The position numbers and the translations under genes are program-made. From NCBI GenBank assembly GCA_947627205.1, contig CANQVE010000005.1, forward strand, positions 23,731 to 87,730: a DNA stretch of 64,000 nucleotides, written 5' to 3'. Below are positions 44,030 through 52,999 of this stretch, piece after piece; position 1 is the stretch's first letter; every line of letters starts with the position of its first letter. The notes under the pieces are model-generated. The model was not told the DNA's origin. It saw nothing but the letters and a program-made list of their open reading frames with translations, and did not search any database. Origin of the DNA: an uncultured Clostridia bacterium. GTDB taxonomy: Bacteria; Bacillota; Clostridia; Oscillospirales; Ruminococcaceae.

Positions 44030-44718
44030 ACATAAACAATCTTTTCTGGCTGGGGAGATATACCGAGCGCGTATTTATAACGCTCAATTCGTTCTTCAAG
44101 TATGCCGACAAAATAATTGAAAAGAGGGAATTTTACGGGAAATACCTCGAGGACATAAGCGTTCCGAATATCTATAAAGATTTCGACGATTTCTTCGACC
44201 GCTATGTCTTTGACGAAGAAGATCCGAACTCTATTTATTCAAATCTTCTTCGTGCTTTGGGAAACGGCATTGTTCTGCGCGAGGAGATTAAAACGCCGTC
44301 GCTTTCGTATCTGCAAATGGCTGCTGACAAGTTCAAGTCCTGCAGAGGTACGGACAAAATACGCTATGACCTGCTGCCCGTGCGCGATGCTATCTATGCG
44401 TTCTGGGGGAGCGTTGACAGCAACATGACCGACTTTGACGCATTAAGAATTATTCATCTCGGAAAGTCGGTAGAACACGTTGATATGCTTTTAAGGCTGT
44501 CGCTTCCCGAAGAAGAAACTTTCAGCGCTTTAAACAATCTCGTAAAACACGTTGAACGCTATGTCGGGCAAAGCGGCTGCATTATAAACAAAGTTGCATT
44601 ATCGCAGATAAAATCCGCAGTTGCCGTTCCCGAAAAGTTGGGTGAAAACAGAAGCGCGCTGATAGCGAATGTCGAGGCACTTATAGAGGTGAATTTCATT
44701 GAAACGGCTGCGGTTTGA
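44008..44718 (+). CDS. Alpha-E domain protein (COG2307)
   Basis: This 236-residue, mostly helical protein is of the alpha-E family, found almost only next to COG2308 ATP-grasp genes. It starts with ININNLFWLGRYTERVF, the family hallmark (LxWxGRYxER). Role unknown; probably a partner or substrate carrier for the ATP-grasp enzyme. It overlaps both neighbours (22 bp and 20 bp). Confidence 0.9.
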   Translation: MGTITRININNLFWLGRYTERVFITLNSFFKYADKIIEKREFYGKYLEDISVPNIYKDFDDFFDRYVFDEEDPNSIYSNLLRALGNGIVLREEIKTPSLSYLQMAADKFKSCRGTDKIRYDLLPVRDAIYAFWGSVDSNMTDFDALRIIHLGKSVEHVDMLLRLSLPEEETFSALNNLVKHVERYVGQSGCIINKVALSQIKSAVAVPEKLGENRSALIANVEALIEVNFIETAAV

Positions 44719-45478
44719 GTATTCGGCTGAACTGAAGTTTTCGGGGAATGTTTCGGAGCATTGTTTTACTTTGCGCTGTCTGCCCGTGTCCGACGGACGA
44801 CAGCTTATAAGAGAAGCGCGGTATGAAATATTCCCAAGCGAAAACAGCAAGATCTGGCTTTCTCGCGACAGCTTCGGAAATACGCTTTTATGCGGAAGAA
44901 TACCCGAACCTCACAACGTTTTTTCATTTCACATTTCGGGGAAAGCCGAGATAATAAACACGCGGGATATTTCGGGATTTCCCTCGGCTATATACGGTTA
45001 CAGCTCTCCTCTTACAAAGCAGGGAGAATGTATAAGAAAGTTTTACGATGAAAACAAGCCTACTGCCGAATTGCCTATTGACCGAGCAATGGAACTTTGC
45101 AATTCCCTGTATTCAAAAATGAAATACGAAAAGGGAGCAACAGACGTTTATACTTCTGCGGAAGAGGCATTTTCGCTCGGCAGGGGCGTATGCCAGGACT
45201 ATGCGCATATTTTCCTTGCACTTTGCAGGCTGGACGGTATTCGCTGCCGATATGTTTCGGGATTAGCATACGAGAGCGGCGAAACTCACGCCTGGACAGA
45301 GATAGGGAGCGGTTCGAGGTGGTATGGAATTGATCCTGCAAACAACAGATTTATCAGTGAAAATTATATAAAGCTCTGCCACGGCAGAGATTATTCGGAC
45401 TGCCCGATAGAATGCGGGATCTATCTCGGAAATTCAAAGGGAGTTCAGACGGTAACATCGGCTGTTGCCGAATTTTAA
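44699..45478 (+). CDS. Transglutaminase-like Cys peptidase, COG1305 type
   Basis: Starts at TTG 44699 after AGAGGTG, inside the end of the alpha-E gene. The 259-residue protein has an N-terminal beta domain and a transglutaminase core: Cys in GRGVCQDYAHIFLALCR, His in GETHAWTEIG and Asp in GIDPANN. In COG2307/COG2308 clusters this member is expected to cleave or rearrange peptide products. The triad is complete, so activity is plausible. No signal peptide, so cytoplasmic. Confidence 0.92.
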   Translation: MKRLRFEYSAELKFSGNVSEHCFTLRCLPVSDGRQLIREARYEIFPSENSKIWLSRDSFGNTLLCGRIPEPHNVFSFHISGKAEIINTRDISGFPSAIYGYSSPLTKQGECIRKFYDENKPTAELPIDRAMELCNSLYSKMKYEKGATDVYTSAEEAFSLGRGVCQDYAHIFLALCRLDGIRCRYVSGLAYESGETHAWTEIGSGSRWYGIDPANNRFISENYIKLCHGRDYSDCPIECGIYLGNSKGVQTVTSAVAEF

Positions 45479-45491
45479 AGGGAGTGGAGTT

Positions 45492-46436
45492 ATGATAGAA
45501 GAAGTCGCAAAGGCGGGACTTTCGGTAAATGAAAACATTGTCATAAAGAAAAACCGTTATGTAGGCTCGGACAATAAAGAGCCCTCGGGAAAAAGAGTCT
45601 GCGTTGTTACGGGAATACACGGAGACGAGCTCGAGGGGCAGTATGTCTGCGCAAAGCTGGCAAACGTATTGCAAAATAACCTTGCGCTGTTAAACGGCAC
45701 GGTGGATATTTATCCTGCTTTAAATCCCATCGGCATTGATTCAATAACGAGGGGTATTCCGCTGTTTGACCTTGATATGAACCGCATTTTCCCGGGAACT
45801 GCCGACGGCACAATGGCTGAGTGCCTTTCGGCAGACATAATTTCTGATATAAGCGGAGCCGATATTTGCATTGACATTCATTCGAGCAACATTTATCTGC
45901 GCGAAATTCCGCAGGTCAGAATAAACGAAATAACCGCCGACGAGCTTATTCCTTATGCAAAAATGCTCGGGTGTGATTTTATATGGGTGCATGCCTCGGC
46001 GACCGTTCTTGAATCAACGCTTGCATACAGCCTGAACAGCATAGGGACGAAAACGCTTGTCGTGGAAATGGGCGTAGGAATGAGGATAACCTGCGAATAC
46101 GGCGACAGGCTTACGGAGGGCATTTTAAACCTCTTAAAGAATCTCGGAATGTGGAAAGGCGAATGTAAGCCCGTAAAAGAGCCTATCATCTCCGCAGACA
46201 GGGCGGTCGAATTTGTAAATTCGGGCGCGGCAGGGATATTTATCCCGACGGCAAAACACTGGTCGCATGTTAAATGCGGAGACGCTGTGGGGAGCGTTAT
46301 TGATCCCGTTACGGGAAATGTAGAAGAATACGTCACCTCGCCCTGCGACGGAATTATTTTTACATTGAGGGAATTTCCCATAGTCTACGGCGGTTCGCTT
46401 ATCGCTAGAATTTTAGGGGGTGAAGCAAATGCGTAA
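45492..46436 (+). CDS. M14/AspA-AstE family zinc deacylase, intact site
   Basis: The ATG at 45492 follows AGGGAGTGG. The 314-residue protein is of the succinylglutamate desuccinylase/aspartoacylase branch of M14 peptidases. Zinc ligands are His43 and Glu46 in GIHGDELEG and His130 in CIDIHSSN; substrate Arg98 is in LDMNRIFPG. The C-terminal domain of about 90 residues is the usual beta domain. It probably removes an acyl or amino acid from a small peptide-like compound made by the ATP-grasp enzyme. Paralogous to the next gene, which lacks the zinc ligands. Confidence 0.9.
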   Translation: MIEEVAKAGLSVNENIVIKKNRYVGSDNKEPSGKRVCVVTGIHGDELEGQYVCAKLANVLQNNLALLNGTVDIYPALNPIGIDSITRGIPLFDLDMNRIFPGTADGTMAECLSADIISDISGADICIDIHSSNIYLREIPQVRINEITADELIPYAKMLGCDFIWVHASATVLESTLAYSLNSIGTKTLVVEMGVGMRITCEYGDRLTEGILNLLKNLGMWKGECKPVKEPIISADRAVEFVNSGAAGIFIPTAKHWSHVKCGDAVGSVIDPVTGNVEEYVTSPCDGIIFTLREFPIVYGGSLIARILGGEANA

Positions 46437-47355
46437 AAAGACATTGTATTCACTTCGTTCGCCCTATCGCGAGAGCATGGATATAATCGGCTTTCAATTC
46501 GGTCACGGCGAAAAAGCAATGTGCGTTGTCGGCGCAATGAGGGGAAATGAAGTACAGCAGATGTACGTCTGTTCTCAGCTTGTCAGCCGTCTTAAAGATC
46601 TCGAAAGCGGTGGGCTTATTTCGGACAACTGCGAAATAATGATAATCCCGTCCGCAAACTACTATTCAATGAATATCGGAAAACGCTTCTGGACAATGGA
46701 CAACACCGACATAAACCGAATGTTCCCCGGCTATGACCTGGGAGAGACAACTCAGAGAATTGCCGCGGGCATTTTTGAAAGCGTAAAGGGCTATAAATAC
46801 GGCGTTCAGCTTGCAAGTTTTTATCAGCAGGGGGATTTTCTTCCGCATGTAAAACTAATGGAAACGGGATTTACAGACCACGAGCTTATGAAGTGCTTCG
46901 GTCTGCCGTTTGCGTTTATAAGAAAGCCTCGCCCTTATGACACGACAACGCTTAATTACAATTGGCAGATATGGGAAACGCAGGCTTTTTCACTGTACAC
47001 AAACGCCACCGACAACATTGACGAGCCGTCCGCAAAACTTGCGGTTGACGCGATTTTGAGATTTATGTCGGCAAACGGCGTTATCAAAACAAAAATTCCC
47101 GGCGGTTATATAACCGAAATGCTCGACGAAAAGTCGCTTCTGCAGATACATTCTCCCGTCGCGGGCATTTACAAGAGCTTTGTAAAAACAGGCGACGAAT
47201 TCAGAAAAGGCGATATTCTCTGCGAAATAACCGATCCTCTTGACGGAAGCGTCATCAGGCAGATAACCGCGCCGACCGACGGGATCGTGTTCTTTAGATA
47301 TAACAGACCGCTGGAGTTTGAAAAGACGGTGCTGTATAAAATTATACCTGTTTAG
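46429..47355 (+). CDS. M14-like paralogue without zinc ligands, predicted inactive
   Basis: The ATG at 46429 follows TAGGGGG and overlaps the preceding gene by 8 bp. The 308-residue protein aligns over its length with the product of 45492, but the site GIHGDE reads GAMRGNE (Arg38 replaces His; Glu41 kept) and CIDIHSSN reads GVQLASFYQ, so two of three zinc ligands are gone. The substrate-binding Arg97 (DINRMFPG) is kept. It could be a regulatory or structural subunit of a heteromer with the active partner. The conserved fold argues against decay. Confidence 0.85.
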   Translation: MRKKTLYSLRSPYRESMDIIGFQFGHGEKAMCVVGAMRGNEVQQMYVCSQLVSRLKDLESGGLISDNCEIMIIPSANYYSMNIGKRFWTMDNTDINRMFPGYDLGETTQRIAAGIFESVKGYKYGVQLASFYQQGDFLPHVKLMETGFTDHELMKCFGLPFAFIRKPRPYDTTTLNYNWQIWETQAFSLYTNATDNIDEPSAKLAVDAILRFMSANGVIKTKIPGGYITEMLDEKSLLQIHSPVAGIYKSFVKTGDEFRKGDILCEITDPLDGSVIRQITAPTDGIVFFRYNRPLEFEKTVLYKIIPV

Positions 47356-47377
47356 AAACAGCAGGTAATTTAAAGAT

Positions 47378-47408
47378 AAGAGCGTGCAGATATGCACGTT
47401 CTTTTTTG
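47378..47408 (+). terminator. Terminator after the ATP-grasp operon
   Basis: AGAGCGTGCA / TGCACGTTCT stem with a GATA loop and then TTTTTT. Confidence 0.8.
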
Positions 47409-47527
47409 TGATTTATATAAAATATGTCGGGAAGATTTTGGATAATTTGACTAATTGTTGTTGACAGTATCTGCTTTTTATTTACAAAAAAATGATTTTA
47501 TGGTATAATAGGACTGAAAGGCAAGCG

Positions 47528-48133
47528 ATGATTATGCGTAAATTAACATTATTTTTAGCCGTTGTGCTTATGATCTTTCTTTCGGGCTGTACAAACAACA
47601 GTCCAACCGAAAGTGACAGTATTTCAAACTCTGCGGAAAGTGAGCCGGCAGAAAGCGACAGCAATTCAAGCTCTGCGGATTACAGCCATATAGCTGAGTT
47701 TGAGCAGAAATTCGGACTTATTCTTGCTCCAAGCGGGAAATATACTTACGGTCCGATCGATCCTAATGATGAACGGGCAATACACGGGATTTTCCGTGTA
47801 AAAGACGAGGGCGGTTATGATTTGGTGCTTAAAGTGCCGAACGGAGAAACTCCTGCTTTTAACGAGGGCGATCATCTTTACTTTTTAAGCAGGTGGACAA
47901 TTGTAAAATACGATCTGTCAGCCGACGACGTTGAAGCAACAGCGGAGCATACTGAGCTGCTGCCGCCATATTCAAGTATCAAACATATTTATTCTCACGA
48001 CAGCGATTATTATTATGTTTGTGCAACTCTTTGGGACGAAGAAAATGGACGTTCGACGCTTGAAAAGTATTTTAAAATTGCCCGTGACGGTTCAAGTTAT
48101 GAGGAAATCGCCTTTGAAGACATTCCAACATAA
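47528..48133 (+). CDS. Small lipoprotein, unknown function
   Basis: This 201-residue protein has a type II signal with lipobox FLSGC (Cys21), a short Ser/Glu/Asp linker (SESEPAESDS) and a roughly 150-residue domain with a Tyr-rich C-terminal part (SHDSDYYYVCATLWDEENGR) that I do not recognise. The start at 47528 or 47534 cannot be decided; AAAGGC lies just upstream. It is the last intact chromosome-like gene before the decayed zone at 48134. Confidence 0.72.
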   Translation: MIMRKLTLFLAVVLMIFLSGCTNNSPTESDSISNSAESEPAESDSNSSSADYSHIAEFEQKFGLILAPSGKYTYGPIDPNDERAIHGIFRVKDEGGYDLVLKVPNGETPAFNEGDHLYFLSRWTIVKYDLSADDVEATAEHTELLPPYSSIKHIYSHDSDYYYVCATLWDEENGRSTLEKYFKIARDGSSYEEIAFEDIPT

Positions 48134-49090
48134 ACAGCAAAATAACAGCACCGTTTTTGGCGGTGGAATTAAAGGTCAGAAAAATCAAGCCCGAACATTT
48201 CGGACAACTCGATTTTTATTTAAAAAGTTCTCAACAGAGACGTGAAGAAGCCTGATGAAAACCCGAGCGCAGGATTAATTCTGTGTATTTATAAATATGA
48301 TATTGTTGCCGATTATGCGCTGAAGCTGCTGGATAAAAAACTGATGCAAGAAAAGCTGCGTGAATCTCTCTGGCTGAAAAAATGATGACAGGGACGAATT
48401 TAGCGAGGACGAACAATAACGACCTTTGGTGTCATCTCAACAAACATCACTTTTGTATATACAAAGGCTCGCCTGCCTTATCAGCCGCTTGTTAGGGATG
48501 TATTGGATGCCACCTCGGTCGGTGCTTCTGTCTTCGACAGAGGTTGCCACTGGCGACACGCACCCCTAATACCTCACAGGAACGTAGACATTTATAGGAA
48601 AACAGATATTGAAAGAATACACGATCTTTTAAGTTAAGCGTAACATTGCTGAAATGGAAAAACAGCATGGCAAGGAACAAGTCGCGGAAATGCTTGGCGA
48701 GAATCCGGCGACGGAGATAGACTGAAAGTTCAAAAATGCTGTTGCCAAATGGTTGATGCCGTATTGGAAAGATATTCATAATTATGAACACGGCGACTTT
48801 TGGAGGCGCCTATACCTGCGAATCAAATATATATTACTAGACCGCAGTGCCGAATGTAGCTGTGTCGAAACACGTTTTACAAGCCGTCGTGGACGATATA
48901 CTTCCCTATATTCGTGCATTCTTTGAATTCGAAGAAATCAAACGCGAGTTTGAGTAATGGAAAGCCAAACGAGATAAGATTCTTGCTGAGAAAAAATGTG
49001 AGACAGGTAAGCATAAATAATAAAATTTTGCCACCATGCAGTCAAAGAAAACCTTGAAAGCTTACGAATGGGGTAAAAGCGAATAAGTAA
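48134..49090 (+). pseudogene. Decayed zone with DUF1016 (YhcG-type) nuclease relic
   Basis: This 950 bp stretch has no intact gene. Fragments in different frames read KIKPEHFGQLDFYLK and, after a frameshift, VKKPDENPSAGLILC (48170-48290), which matches the PD-(D/E)XK part of DUF1016/YhcG nucleases. Further on, NIAEMEKQHGKEQVAEMLG and AKWLMPYWKDIHNYEHGDF (48640-48800) and DDILPYIRAFFEFEEIKRE (48890-48950) are interrupted by stops and are not recognised. It is the left edge of the second AT-rich island segment. Confidence 0.7.
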
Positions 49091-49113
49091 CCGAATAAGA
49101 ATGGAGGGTTAAA

Positions 49114-50109
49114 ATGTCTAATTATGTAGAACTTCCCGTTGAGAAAATAGAACTTGATATAAGCAACCCGAGAATTGCACGCGGCGTAGCGTATTATAGT
49201 CCTATTACAAGTGAGACAATGGCACTTTTGTTGAAATCAACATCCGAGGAATGTGCTAGCCTTCGTGAATCAATTAGAGAAAACAAAGGAATAATCCATC
49301 CTATAGTCGTGAACAAACGTGCCGATGGAACTTACGTTGTAATCGAGGGAAACACACGTCTTCAAATTTACAAAGATTTTATAGCAAGTGGAGAGCCTGG
49401 AAATTGGACAAAAATACGTGCTATTGTATATGATGATTTGAGTGATGATGAAATGCATTCTATTAGATTGCAGGCACATCTTATTGGACCTCGTGAGTGG
49501 GATCCATATTCTAAGGCTATGTATCTCAACCATTTAGCTACGGTAGAGCATATGCCGATGAATACTCTTATCTCATTCTGTGGCGGGGCTTCTAAAGCAT
49601 CTGAAATTAGGAATATGATTGCCGCATATAACGATATGGAAAAATACTATCGCCCGTTGTGCGATGATGATTCACAATTTGATATAAGAAAGTTTCACGG
49701 ATTTGTTGAATTACAAAACAGAAATATTACAGACGCTCTAATTGCAAAAGGATATGACAAAACTGATTTTTCACAGTGGATGGTTGACGACAGATTTAGC
49801 ACCCTACAAGATGTACGAAGATTGCCTGATATTCTAAAAAGCAAAAAGGCAACCGAAGTTTTCCTAAAAACGAACACTCGTGATGCCAAAAAAATTCTTG
49901 CAGTTGAAGAAATTACTGTTGATAAATTGAGGGATGTTCCATATGAACTTCTTGCTAAAGAGCTTTCAAACCGTATGCTTGATATGAAAATACGAGAAAT
50001 CTCTCACTTACGTGACGACTCCGAATACGATGCGAAACGCAATTCATTGGTTCAAGTATATGAGGATATAAAATTTATTCTTGAAGAAATAGGGGTGAAC
50101 GTGGAATGA
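49114..50109 (+). CDS. ParB-like nuclease/CTPase-fold protein 1
   Basis: First of six tightly packed genes (49114-56574). The 331-residue protein starts with a ParB N-terminal-like domain: ESIRENKGIIHPIVVNKR, then the phosphate-binding VVIEGNTRLQIY (EGNTR at 78-82). A helical region follows (to about 210) and an unrecognised C-terminus. ParB folds bind CTP in chromosome segregation, but related domains also act as nucleases, kinases or in DNA modification (DndB/DpdB-like). No ParA or parS-like site is nearby, so a partitioning role is unlikely. TGGAGGG precedes the ATG. A second, distinct paralogue is encoded at 51990. Confidence 0.85.
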   Translation: MSNYVELPVEKIELDISNPRIARGVAYYSPITSETMALLLKSTSEECASLRESIRENKGIIHPIVVNKRADGTYVVIEGNTRLQIYKDFIASGEPGNWTKIRAIVYDDLSDDEMHSIRLQAHLIGPREWDPYSKAMYLNHLATVEHMPMNTLISFCGGASKASEIRNMIAAYNDMEKYYRPLCDDDSQFDIRKFHGFVELQNRNITDALIAKGYDKTDFSQWMVDDRFSTLQDVRRLPDILKSKKATEVFLKTNTRDAKKILAVEEITVDKLRDVPYELLAKELSNRMLDMKIREISHLRDDSEYDAKRNSLVQVYEDIKFILEEIGVNVE

Positions 50110-50513
50110 GCGAATCGTTACAGCATAAGCAATTGGTCAAACTGATTATTGATACAACAATTTTAATCGTTGGAAAAGATAATTCTGCTTTGATTGCAAC
50201 AGATGCTGTGGACGGATATGCTCTTCCACTTTTAACAAGCGAGGGATTTCGACCTGATGTTCATTATTGCCACCAAGGCAAGCTCATCATTGGGGAAGCT
50301 AAAACAAGCTCCGATATTGAACGTTTGCACAGTCGTAAGCAATATGAATCATATATAAAGGAGTGTGCGCTTTTTCAAGGAGAAGCTATACTGCTTTTTG
50401 CTGTACCTTGGTCGGACCACGCGACAATAAACAATATTGTAAAAAAAATTGCCAAGCGCTACCCTGGGAATTATAGAATAGAAATACTCGATGGAATTGG
50501 GGGATCAATATGA
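50106..50513 (+). CDS. PD-(D/E)XK nuclease-like small protein
   Basis: This 135-residue protein has the core of a PD-(D/E)XK endonuclease: Asp51 in FRPDVHYC, then Glu64-x-Lys66 in LIIGEAKTSSD, on a beta-strand pattern followed by helices with Gln/Glu (RKQYESYIKE). It could cut DNA alone or as a subunit of the helicase encoded next. Its ATG overlaps the previous stop (ATGA) and its own end overlaps the helicase start. Confidence 0.85.
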   Translation: MSESLQHKQLVKLIIDTTILIVGKDNSALIATDAVDGYALPLLTSEGFRPDVHYCHQGKLIIGEAKTSSDIERLHSRKQYESYIKECALFQGEAILLFAVPWSDHATINNIVKKIAKRYPGNYRIEILDGIGGSI

Positions 50514-51997
50514 AAAAAATACATTTATTGAAAGAACCCAATTTAATGGCAAAGTACAATGCTTTTCCATATCAGCAGGAAGCTTTTGAAGCAGTAAAGG
50601 ATTTAAAATATGCAGCTATCTTCCATGAGCAGGGATTAGGCAAGACCAAAATTGCCATTGATGTATTACTCTATTGGCTGCAAAATACGGAAATTGATAC
50701 TGCACTGATTGTTACAAAAAAGCAGTTGGTGCAAAATTGGATGCAAGAATTCAAAATGCATACCTCTATCAAGCCATCTGTTCTTGACACAGATAAGCAG
50801 TCAAACTATTATGTATTCTCCGGCCCCGCAAGAGTTGTTGTAACAAACTTTGAATTGCTCGTTTCTGAGAAAGAGCGCTTCAAGTTATATTTGAAAACAA
50901 GAAATGTCGGAATTATTATTGACGAGTCTGCAAAGTTGAAGAATCCGAACGCTAATCTTACGAAAACTTTCTTTGAACTTTCCCCCTTATTCCAAAGACG
51001 TATTATAATGACGGGAACTCCGGTTGCCAATCGACCATACGATATTTGGTCGCAAATATACTTTTTGGATCAAGGTAAGAGTTTGGGGACCAATTTTAAT
51101 GAATTTAAGCATCAAACGGATTTGTCGAACAAATTGGTTTCTGATTCTGAATTGCAAGATGCCTTTGAGCATTCCGTTTCTACGATTTATAAAAAGGTTG
51201 CTCCTTTCTCTGTAAGAGAAACAAAAAACAGCGGCATTATTGAATTGCCGGACAAAGTATACATTCGAGAAGATGCATATTTTACTAAAGAGCAGGAAAT
51301 GCTTTACGATCAAATCTGTCAAGAGCTTCGGGTAGAAGTTTGGAAGGATGGACAAGTTGTTGAGGATGATTCAAGCGCAATAGTAAAGCGCTTGCTCCGT
51401 TTGGTTCAAGTAGCATCCAATCCACGATTAATCGACGAATCATATAGAGGAAAATCTGCAAAAGAAGGGGTCCTTGATTCGCTAATTCAAAAAATCCTTT
51501 CGGAGGGCGAAAAATGTATCGTTTGGACAAATTTCATTGAAAATGTAGAATCATTTGCCAACACATATTCTGAACTTGGATGCGTGAAAATTCACGGAGG
51601 AATGAAGATTTCTGATCGCAACCAATCAGTTGAGCGTTTTCAAACGGATAATTATAAAATAATGTTTGCTACGCCTGCTTCTGCTAAAGAGGGACTCACC
51701 CTCACTATGGCAAATCATGTGATCTTTTATGACCGCGGTTTTAGCTTAGATGATTATTTGCAAGCCCAAGATAGAATACACCGTATTTCACAGAAAAAAA
51801 CTTGTTTTATCCACAACATTATTATGAATGGGAGTATCGATGAGTGGGTAGATGTACTATTAAAATCAAAGCAAAATGCTGCATCTTTAGCACAGGGTGA
51901 TATGACTTTGTCTGATTATCAAAAAAAAGCTGACTATAGCTTCGGAGACATTATCAAAGAAATACTATTTTCCAATCAGGAGGAAGACGATGAGTAA
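50510..51997 (+). CDS. SNF2-family (SF2) DNA translocase/helicase
   Basis: This 495-residue ATPase has all SF2/SNF2 motifs: Walker A EQGLGKTK (40-47), DEAH-box variant IIIDESAKLKN, motif III MTGTPVANRP, and in the second lobe VKIHGGMKISDR, ATPASAKEGLTL and QAQDRIHRISQ. It lacks extra target-recognition domains. SNF2 proteins move along duplex DNA and drive restriction in several defence systems. ATGA overlap with the nuclease gene and an 8 bp overlap with the second ParB gene imply one complex. Confidence 0.93.
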   Translation: MKKIHLLKEPNLMAKYNAFPYQQEAFEAVKDLKYAAIFHEQGLGKTKIAIDVLLYWLQNTEIDTALIVTKKQLVQNWMQEFKMHTSIKPSVLDTDKQSNYYVFSGPARVVVTNFELLVSEKERFKLYLKTRNVGIIIDESAKLKNPNANLTKTFFELSPLFQRRIIMTGTPVANRPYDIWSQIYFLDQGKSLGTNFNEFKHQTDLSNKLVSDSELQDAFEHSVSTIYKKVAPFSVRETKNSGIIELPDKVYIREDAYFTKEQEMLYDQICQELRVEVWKDGQVVEDDSSAIVKRLLRLVQVASNPRLIDESYRGKSAKEGVLDSLIQKILSEGEKCIVWTNFIENVESFANTYSELGCVKIHGGMKISDRNQSVERFQTDNYKIMFATPASAKEGLTLTMANHVIFYDRGFSLDDYLQAQDRIHRISQKKTCFIHNIIMNGSIDEWVDVLLKSKQNAASLAQGDMTLSDYQKKADYSFGDIIKEILFSNQEEDDE

Positions 51998-52979
51998 GAT
52001 TACTATTAGTAAAAAAGAGTATAACGTTGAAGAAGAACTGCTTAACCAATGTGAATTGCTTTTTTATGAAGAGAACCCCCGCGTATACTCGATTATGAGA
52101 TCCAACGGAACTACGCCTACTCAAAAAGATATTGAAACTAAAATGAAATCAATGGAACACGTAAAGCAGTTGCGTCTTTCCATTGAGCAAAACGGAGGTT
52201 TGATAGATCCTCTTATCGTTGTAAAACGTAATAACGATTTTGTCGTTCTTGAAGGTAATAGCCGTTTGGCAGCATATAGACTTTTGGCAGAAAAAGATCC
52301 TGTCAAATGGCAAAAGGTGCGTGCTAACATTTTACCGGAAGAGATTACTGAAAACGAGATATTCACCCTCCTTGGTCAATATCACTTGGTAGGGCGTAAG
52401 GATTGGAACATATTTGAGCAGGCAGCTTATCTCTACCGTCAAAAACAATCTTCCGGTTTAGAAAATGACATCTTAGCAAAAAACGTTGGTTTAACTGAGA
52501 GCAAAGTAAACTCATTGATTCAGACCTATTCGTTTATGGTCGAAAATGACGATCTTCGTCCTGATCGTTGGAGTTATTACGAAGAATATCTAAAAAGCAG
52601 AGCTATCCGCAAATACAGGGAAACCAATGCTCAAATTGATACAACTTTTGTAAAACAAGTTAAAACGGGACAGATTAAGCAAGCAATGGATGTTCGCATT
52701 GTATTTGGTGAAATTGCAAAAGCTAAAGGTAAAACCGCTGCTAAAATAATGCAAGACATTATAGAAGAAAAGGTGGATATTTACGATGGTCACGAGCGTT
52801 TAAAGGCTACAGGAAAAACCACAAATACATTTAAACAAATTAGCAAATTCCATGAAGCTATCACCGACGAAGATTTCCAAAGCTCTTTACTTCTCGAAGC
52901 TACTACAAACAAAGCTATTGGGTTTGAATTAAGAAAAATTCAAAAAGCAGTTAATGAGCTTCTTCACAAGATAAATTGA
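51990..52979 (+). CDS. ParB-like nuclease/CTPase-fold protein 2
   Basis: This 329-residue paralogue of the product of 49114 shares the ParB core (LRLSIEQNGGLIDPLIVVKR, VVLEGNSRLAAY, EGNSR at 88-92) and the helical middle (GQYHLVGRKDWNIFEQAAYLY versus AHLIGPREWDPYSKAMYLN), but sequence identity is low, so the two are long separated. Two different ParB proteins in one operon suggest a heteromer. It starts within the end of the helicase gene after AGGAGGAAGACG. Confidence 0.85.
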   Translation: MSKITISKKEYNVEEELLNQCELLFYEENPRVYSIMRSNGTTPTQKDIETKMKSMEHVKQLRLSIEQNGGLIDPLIVVKRNNDFVVLEGNSRLAAYRLLAEKDPVKWQKVRANILPEEITENEIFTLLGQYHLVGRKDWNIFEQAAYLYRQKQSSGLENDILAKNVGLTESKVNSLIQTYSFMVENDDLRPDRWSYYEEYLKSRAIRKYRETNAQIDTTFVKQVKTGQIKQAMDVRIVFGEIAKAKGKTAAKIMQDIIEEKVDIYDGHERLKATGKTTNTFKQISKFHEAITDEDFQSSLLLEATTNKAIGFELRKIQKAVNELLHKIN

Positions 52980-52999
52980 GCTTTGAGGAATTATGCAAA

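Noticed and set aside
49114..52979. Plasmid partition locus
   Set aside because: No ParA, no replication initiator and no parS-like iterons beside the ParB-fold genes.
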